Positions 23,740 to 28,347 of a stretch of 28,347 nt of DNA are shown here, one piece after another (within the stretch, counting starts at the first letter, position 1; every line of letters starts with the position of its first letter). The notes beneath the pieces are model-generated. The model saw nothing but the letters and a program-made list of their open reading frames with translations, was not told the origin of the DNA and did no database searches. The translations under genes and the position numbers were made by a program. Source of the stretch: Paramuribaculum sp. (GTDB lineage: Bacteria > Bacteroidota > Bacteroidia > Bacteroidales > Muribaculaceae); assembly GCA_009775605.1 (NCBI GenBank), contig VSPV01000015.1, positions 1 to 28,347 of the forward strand, in the 5' to 3' direction.

Positions 23740-25611
23740 ATGACAAGTTACCTTCAGATAGAGAATCTTACGAAAAGCTACGGCGACCGCATGCTTTTCG
23801 ACTCCGTGACCTTCGGTGTGAACCAAGGTGACAAAATAGGCATTATCGCCAAGAACGGCACCGGCAAATCAACCCTCATGCGCATTATCGCCGGCAAGGA
23901 GAGTCCGGACAGCGGCTCAGTCACCTTCCGCTCCGGCCTGCGCGTGGGATTCGTGGAACAGTCGCCTGAGTTCACTCCGGGACAGACCGTTCTCGAAGCG
24001 TGCGTCAACTCACAATCCGACGCCGGGCGCGCCATCGCCGAATACGAAGAAGCCCTCGCGTCGGGCGATGCCGACCGCTGTTCAGCGGCCGTGGCCCGTA
24101 TGGACGCCCTCGGCGCCTGGGACCGCGACGACCGCATAAAGCAGCTCCTCCACCAGCTCGAGGTCACAGACATAAACGCGCCAGTTGACACTCTTTCCGG
24201 CGGCCAGCGCAAACGCGTGGCCATAGCACGCACCATATTCGAGGAACCCGACCTGATAATGCTCGACGAGCCTACCAACCACCTCGACGTCGGCATCATC
24301 GAGTGGCTCGAAGGCTACCTCTCGCGCCAGAACGTTACGCTGCTCATGGTCACCCACGACCGCTATTTCCTTGACCGTGTGTGCAACAAGATAATCGAAA
24401 TAGACCGCTGCGGCATTTTCACCTATCAGGGTAACTACGACGAATATCTGCGCGGCCGCGCCGAACGCATCGAGGCAATGGGCGCCGAGCTTGCAAAGGT
24501 GCGCAACACACTGCGCCGGGAGCAGGAATGGATGAACCGGCAGCCCCAGGCACGCGCCGGCAAAGCCAAATACCGCATCGACTCTTTCTACGACCTGAAG
24601 GAACGCTCCCGCCTTAACCTCTCGGAGCAGAACGTGGAACTCAACGCCGTTTCCTCTTCCTATATCGGCTCGAAGATATTCGAGGCGCGCCATATCTCCA
24701 AACGCTGGGGCGACAAAGTGATTCTCGACGATTTCAACTACGTGTTCTCCCGCTACGAGAAACTCGGAATCATAGGCCACAACGGCGTGGGCAAATCCAC
24801 ATTCATCAAAATGCTTCTGGGAATGGTGGAGGCCGACTCCGGAACATGGGACATCGGCGAGACCGTGAAGTTCGGCTACTACAGTCAGGACGGCATTGAT
24901 TTCCCCGCAGGAAAAAAGGTGATCGACGCCGTGAGCGACATCGCCGACTATATTGTGATTGACGACCGCCACCGTTTCACTCCCATGCAGTTCCTCACCC
25001 ACTTCCTGTTCTCTCCCGCCGACCAGCAGAAGTATATCGAGACGCTTTCAGGCGGTGAAAAGGCACGCCTGCATCTGGCCATAATCCTTATGCGGCGTCC
25101 CAACTTCCTTATACTCGACGAGCCCACCAACGATCTCGACATCGTTACGCTCGGCATTCTGGAGGATTATCTGTCGAAGTTCGGAGGATGCCTTATTGTG
25201 GTGTCGCACGACCGCTTCTTCCTCGACTCCATTGCCGACCACCTCTTTGTGATGGAAGGCGAAGGCCGTATAAAGGACTTTCCCGGCACCTACACCGAAT
25301 ACCGTGCCTACCTCGACAGCCGCAAGGCGGCGGAAGAGGAGTCGCAGCGACAGTCGCGCCGCGAAACGGCCGCCCCCGTAAAACCCCGTGCGGAACGTCC
25401 ACGGAAACTCTCATGGGCCGAACGCCGCGAGCTGGAAGCGCTCACCACGGAAATCGACGCCCTCACCCTCGAGAAAAACGAGCTCGACACCCTGTTCGCT
25501 TCCGGCACCGCCATTGACGACATCGAGACACGCTCGCGCCGCTATACCGAGCTTACGCGGCTGCTCGATGAAAAGGAAATGCGCTGGCTCGAGCTTTCCG
25601 AGCTGGAATAA
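23740..25611 (+). CDS. ABC-F family ATPase (Uup-like)
   Basis: A soluble tandem ABC ATPase of 623 residues with no membrane domain; ABC-F proteins act on ribosomes or, in Uup, on DNA. First domain: Walker A AKNGTGKST (37-45; alanine replaces the usual first glycine), signature LSGGQRKR and Walker B LIMLDEPTNHLD. The linker (WMNRQPQARAGKAKYRIDSFYDL) is the P-site tRNA-interaction region. Second domain: IGHNGVGKST, LSGGEKARLHLA and FLILDEPTNDLD. A C-terminal charged coiled coil (~545-623) is typical of Uup. Antibiotic-resistance members have a different linker, so a housekeeping role is more likely. It begins 4 bases after the plug-protein gene, suggesting a shared transcript but not a shared task. 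Confidence 0.9.
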   Translation: MTSYLQIENLTKSYGDRMLFDSVTFGVNQGDKIGIIAKNGTGKSTLMRIIAGKESPDSGSVTFRSGLRVGFVEQSPEFTPGQTVLEACVNSQSDAGRAIAEYEEALASGDADRCSAAVARMDALGAWDRDDRIKQLLHQLEVTDINAPVDTLSGGQRKRVAIARTIFEEPDLIMLDEPTNHLDVGIIEWLEGYLSRQNVTLLMVTHDRYFLDRVCNKIIEIDRCGIFTYQGNYDEYLRGRAERIEAMGAELAKVRNTLRREQEWMNRQPQARAGKAKYRIDSFYDLKERSRLNLSEQNVELNAVSSSYIGSKIFEARHISKRWGDKVILDDFNYVFSRYEKLGIIGHNGVGKSTFIKMLLGMVEADSGTWDIGETVKFGYYSQDGIDFPAGKKVIDAVSDIADYIVIDDRHRFTPMQFLTHFLFSPADQQKYIETLSGGEKARLHLAIILMRRPNFLILDEPTNDLDIVTLGILEDYLSKFGGCLIVVSHDRFFLDSIADHLFVMEGEGRIKDFPGTYTEYRAYLDSRKAAEEESQRQSRRETAAPVKPRAERPRKLSWAERRELEALTTEIDALTLEKNELDTLFASGTAIDDIETRSRRYTELTRLLDEKEMRWLELSELE

Positions 25612-25634
25612 GGGACAGAAAGAAGTCCGTGATG

Positions 25635-25669
25635 CCGTAGCCCCCTGAAACCCTTTAGGGCGGCTTACG
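25635..25669. terminator. Imperfect hairpin after the ABC-F gene
   Basis: CGTAGCC (25636-25642) pairs with GGCTTACG (25662-25669) with one bulge, and CCCT (25643-25646) with AGGG (25657-25660). There is no T-run, so termination is uncertain; it could be an attenuator or a repeat. Confidence 0.35.
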
Positions 25670-25695
25670 CGTTATAGTCACATACAATAACAGCC

Positions 25696-27567
25696 ATGAG
25701 TGACTCACTGTGGAAAAAAACATTGACAGGACTGCGGCGCCGTGCCTCCGGCTTCCGCGCCTCGTTTGTGCGCTTCAACCACCGCAGCATAGTCACCCTG
25801 TCGGCCGTCACCGATATCCTCACCGTCCTTGTCACGGTTGCCGCCATAGCCTTCATTTGCCTTGTGATAGTCTACGGGGGATACTATCACTCCCATTCCG
25901 AATTGCAGATGCTTCTCAAGGGCTGCCGCTGGATTCAGGCATTGTTCTGCTTCAACATCATCTATAACCTCGCCTTCAATTTCCGGCGCACGGTGCGCAC
26001 CACGCGCTCATTCAAATGGGTTGTCGACGGTATTATGCTTCTCACTCTCCTGCCCTGGATCTACCCGCATCCCGTAAATCCCTGGCTTCCCTGGCTCGAA
26101 CGGATTCTCTACTCCAATATTTTTCTTTTCACGGCCATGGGAGCTTACTCGGTGCTTTCGATAAGCCTCGCGCTCACGCGCATCATAAGCAAGCGCACCA
26201 ATCCCTCGCTACTGCTCTCATCGAGCTTCCTGGTGGTGATAGCCATAGGCACGTTCCTGCTCATGCTCCCCAACTGCACATATACGGGCATAGACTTCAT
26301 GGACGCCCTATTTGTAAGCACAAGCGCGGTGTGCATCACCGGCCTCACACCCGTCGACGTATCGCTTGTATTCACTCCGTTCGGCACCGTGATTCTCTGC
26401 ATTCTCATTCAGATCGGCGCCCTCGGCGTGATGACATTCACCAGTTTCTTCGCCCTTTTCTTCAGCGGAACGTCGAGCATCTACAGCCAGCTGATGCTCA
26501 AGGATATCATCTATTCCCGGTCGATGAACGCGCTTATTCCAACACTGCTCTACATCCTCTCGTTCACGCTTGTCGTTGAGCTTATGGGAGCTTTCGCCAT
26601 ATTCCTCTCCATCCACGGCACAATGTCCATGACCATCCCGCAGGAGATAGGATGCGCCGTGTTCCACTCAGTCTCGGCATTCTCCAATGCCGGATTCTCA
26701 ACCATCCCCGACGGTCTTTCCAACCCCGCGCTGCTCCACGGCAACATATCCATCTACTGGATTGTATCCGCCCTGATAATAGCCGGAAGCATCGGGTTCC
26801 CGATACTGGTAAACTTCAAGGAAATAGTGGTCCACGCCATCTCCAAGCACTGGCGGCGCATGCGGAGACGCTCCTACGACGGCCTGCTGCTTCACATCTG
26901 GAGCACCAACACCAAGATTACCCTCGTAACCTTCGGCCTACTTTTCCTGGCTGGCGCAGTGGCATTCTTCGTGCTTGAATCCTCCAACACCATGCGCCAC
27001 ATGACGCTCCTGGAACGCATCACCCAGTCGGTGTTCAACTCCGCCACTCCCCGAAGCGCCGGCTTTTCGTCGGTGAATCCCGCTCGGTTTCTCAACGTCA
27101 CCCTTGTGATCGTAATGTTCCTCATGTGGGTGGGAGGTTCGTCGCAGTCAACCGGCGGAGGCGTAAAAGTCAATACCCTCGCCGCCATCTGGCTCAACCT
27201 GCGCGCCATCATCACGGGCCGCAGCCAGGTCACGGCATTCCACCGCTCCATCTCATTCGGCTCCATACGCCGCGCCAACGCGGTGGTGGCCATATCCATT
27301 TTCTCCTATTTCATTTTCTCGGTGGCGATATTCCTGATGGAACCGGACCTTTCGGCCCGCGACATCCTTTTTGAGGTAAACTCGGCTGTTTTCACCGTGG
27401 GTTCGTCGCTCGGAATCACCCCGCAGCTCTGCGCCGGCTCCAAGGCTGTGCTTTGCGTAGCCATGTTCCTCGGCCGCGTGGGCATTATCTCGCTTCTCAC
27501 CGGCATAGCCTCCCGGCGCGACTCTGCCGCATGCTCCTATCCCTCCGACAATATTATCATCTCCTGA
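25696..27567 (+). CDS. TrkH/KtrB-family potassium uptake subunit with N-terminal extension
   Basis: A 623-residue membrane channel subunit for potassium uptake. Four pore segments with selectivity glycines are visible: CITG216L, SNAG333F, RSAG456F and FTVG569SSLG, in the order expected of TrkH/KtrB. Residues 1-170 are extra to the core family and contain four hydrophobic segments (about 35-60, 77-95, 107-123, 138-161) with a basic loop FRRTVRTTRSFKW (96-108). Such extensions occur in Bacteroidetes members. The core (about 171-605) would give the usual four M1-P-M2 repeats. The cognate RCK regulator begins 22 bases later, so the pair forms one transport system in the inner membrane. Whether sodium or proton coupling applies is unknown. 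Confidence 0.93.
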   Translation: MSDSLWKKTLTGLRRRASGFRASFVRFNHRSIVTLSAVTDILTVLVTVAAIAFICLVIVYGGYYHSHSELQMLLKGCRWIQALFCFNIIYNLAFNFRRTVRTTRSFKWVVDGIMLLTLLPWIYPHPVNPWLPWLERILYSNIFLFTAMGAYSVLSISLALTRIISKRTNPSLLLSSSFLVVIAIGTFLLMLPNCTYTGIDFMDALFVSTSAVCITGLTPVDVSLVFTPFGTVILCILIQIGALGVMTFTSFFALFFSGTSSIYSQLMLKDIIYSRSMNALIPTLLYILSFTLVVELMGAFAIFLSIHGTMSMTIPQEIGCAVFHSVSAFSNAGFSTIPDGLSNPALLHGNISIYWIVSALIIAGSIGFPILVNFKEIVVHAISKHWRRMRRRSYDGLLLHIWSTNTKITLVTFGLLFLAGAVAFFVLESSNTMRHMTLLERITQSVFNSATPRSAGFSSVNPARFLNVTLVIVMFLMWVGGSSQSTGGGVKVNTLAAIWLNLRAIITGRSQVTAFHRSISFGSIRRANAVVAISIFSYFIFSVAIFLMEPDLSARDILFEVNSAVFTVGSSLGITPQLCAGSKAVLCVAMFLGRVGIISLLTGIASRRDSAACSYPSDNIIIS

Positions 27568-27589
27568 TTCTAAAAACATTTTCTATATC

Positions 27590-28285
27590 ATGCGCTACCT
27601 CATAATCGGACTCGGAATATATGGCTCGAACCTCGCTGTTGACCTCACCAGGATGGGTCACGAGGTAATCGGAGCCGACAAGAACCCCTCACTCGTGGAG
27701 GGAATCAAAGACTATATCTCCACGGCCTATATCATTGACTCCACCGACGAATCGGCACTCTCGGTGCTTCCGCTGAAAAACGTCGACATAGTGATTGTGG
27801 CCATCGGCGAGAGCTTCGGCGCAAGCATACGCACAGTGGCCATACTCAAAAAACTCGGAGTTCCACACATATTCGCCCGCGCCATCGACCAGCTTCACGA
27901 ATCCATCCTTCAGGGATTCGCCATAGAGCGTATCATCACCCCGGAACAGCGCGCCGCCTCCGACCTCGTGAACGAGATGGGCGTGGGAGGCAACATCGAG
28001 TCCATGAAAATCGACGATGACAATTATATCCTGAAATTCGCCGCTCCCGACTTCTTCAAGGGATTGCGCTACAGCGACCTCGATTTTTCACACGAATACG
28101 GTCTGCAGCTCGTGGCCGTAACGCGAAGCATTGTCTCCAAAAACATTCTCGGCCTCGACCGTCCCAATCCCCGGCTTATAGACGTGAAATCCGACCCCGA
28201 CGCCACCGTGACCCACGGCGACGTCTTCGTGTGCCTCGGCACCGCAAAAGCCTACCGCGCCCTCTTCAAAGCCATCGCCAACTGA
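27590..28285 (+). CDS. TrkA/KtrA-type RCK regulatory subunit of potassium uptake
   Basis: A 231-residue cytoplasmic gating ring subunit that controls the channel next to it. The N-terminal RCK domain starts with IIGLGIYGSNLA, a GxGxxG Rossmann motif (G7, G9, G12), and D30 ends strand 2, so an adenine nucleotide (NAD or ATP) should bind. STDESAL and VAIGESFGASI are typical of this family. The C-terminal RCK_C domain (about 145-231) covers the second part. It is single-RCK length, like KtrA, whereas Escherichia coli TrkA has two tandem copies. The gene lies 22 bases after the channel gene, so they are likely co-transcribed and form one complex. Confidence 0.93.
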   Translation: MRYLIIGLGIYGSNLAVDLTRMGHEVIGADKNPSLVEGIKDYISTAYIIDSTDESALSVLPLKNVDIVIVAIGESFGASIRTVAILKKLGVPHIFARAIDQLHESILQGFAIERIITPEQRAASDLVNEMGVGGNIESMKIDDDNYILKFAAPDFFKGLRYSDLDFSHEYGLQLVAVTRSIVSKNILGLDRPNPRLIDVKSDPDATVTHGDVFVCLGTAKAYRALFKAIAN

Positions 28286-28300
28286 CCCTCCCCCATTCCC

Positions 28301-28338
28301 AGAGCGCCCCCACAGAGCGCCGGAGGCGCGATGTCTGT
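28301..28338. repeat. GC-rich hairpin with repeated AGAGCGCC
   Basis: AGAGCGCC occurs at 28301-28308 and 28314-28321. ACAGA plus GCGCC (28312-28321) pair with GGCGC (28325-28329) and TCTGT (28334-28338), with a four-base bulge. It lies after the ktrA-like gene and might be a terminator or a dispersed repeat; the window ends just beyond. Confidence 0.4.
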
Positions 28339-28347
28339 ACAACCCAC

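Noticed and set aside
24082..25002. 306-codon minus-strand frame within the ABC-F gene
   Set aside because: The plus strand carries both ABC cassettes with intact Walker and signature motifs over the same bases.

Overview
This window looks like chromosomal DNA of a high-GC Bacteroidales bacterium, plausibly of the Muribaculaceae (S24-7) type, although Prevotella-like or Alistipes-like relatives cannot be excluded from sequence alone. The signs are Bacteroidetes-type promoters (TTTG about 20 bases before TAnnTTTG), start codons without Shine-Dalgarno sequences, a 2488-residue SprA/Sov type IX secretion translocon next to ruvA, a Uup-like ABC-F ATPase, and an orphan TonB-plug protein with a Bacteroidetes-style layout. 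Most of the window is roughly 58-62% GC by eye. The first 2 kb (rfbD-rfbB) is clearly poorer, near 45% in a sampled line. There are no rRNA, tRNA, complete insertion sequences or CRISPR arrays, and no gene-free gap exceeds 300 bases.

Layout. (1) 1-1950: the end of a dTDP-L-rhamnose operon (rfbD cut by the window edge, then rfbB), closed by a strong hairpin at 2011-2049. (2) 2221-3420: a small unknown membrane protein convergent with a YczE/DUF6198-like membrane protein. (3) 3602-5130: a PfkB sugar kinase, probably fructokinase, with a near-consensus promoter, convergent with an HdeD-like protein; a hairpin lies between them. (4) 5265-8522: alaS and a small MerR regulator, divergently transcribed from overlapping promoters, with a REP-like palindrome in the alaS leader. 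(5) 8688-12397: a four-gene redox operon encoding a NapH-NapG-like iron-sulfur membrane protein with an internal twin-arginine motif, a Tat-signal lipoprotein aldo/keto reductase with two ferredoxin clusters, an ECF S-component-like membrane protein, and TatA. (6) 12577-13254: an RluA-family pseudouridine synthase, divergent from ruvA-sprA (13324-21454). (7) 21555-25611: an exported MG/plug-domain protein without a beta-barrel, followed 4 bases later by an ABC-F ATPase. (8) 25696-28285: a TrkH/KtrB potassium channel subunit with an N-terminal membrane extension, and its TrkA/KtrA RCK regulator.

How the genes work together. rfbD/rfbB make dTDP-rhamnose for surface glycans; sprA is the outer-membrane pore for type IX export; the two potassium genes form one uptake system. 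The most interesting unit is region 5. All its parts point to electron transfer from membrane quinols or cytosolic donors, through up to six iron-sulfur clusters, to a cell-envelope aldo/keto reductase, with its own TatA supplied for export. I know of no characterised function for this combination, so it is the best candidate here for an undescribed system. A second point of interest is a pair of dispersed palindromes (7970-8029 and 12440-12495) whose stems differ by a compensatory base-pair change.
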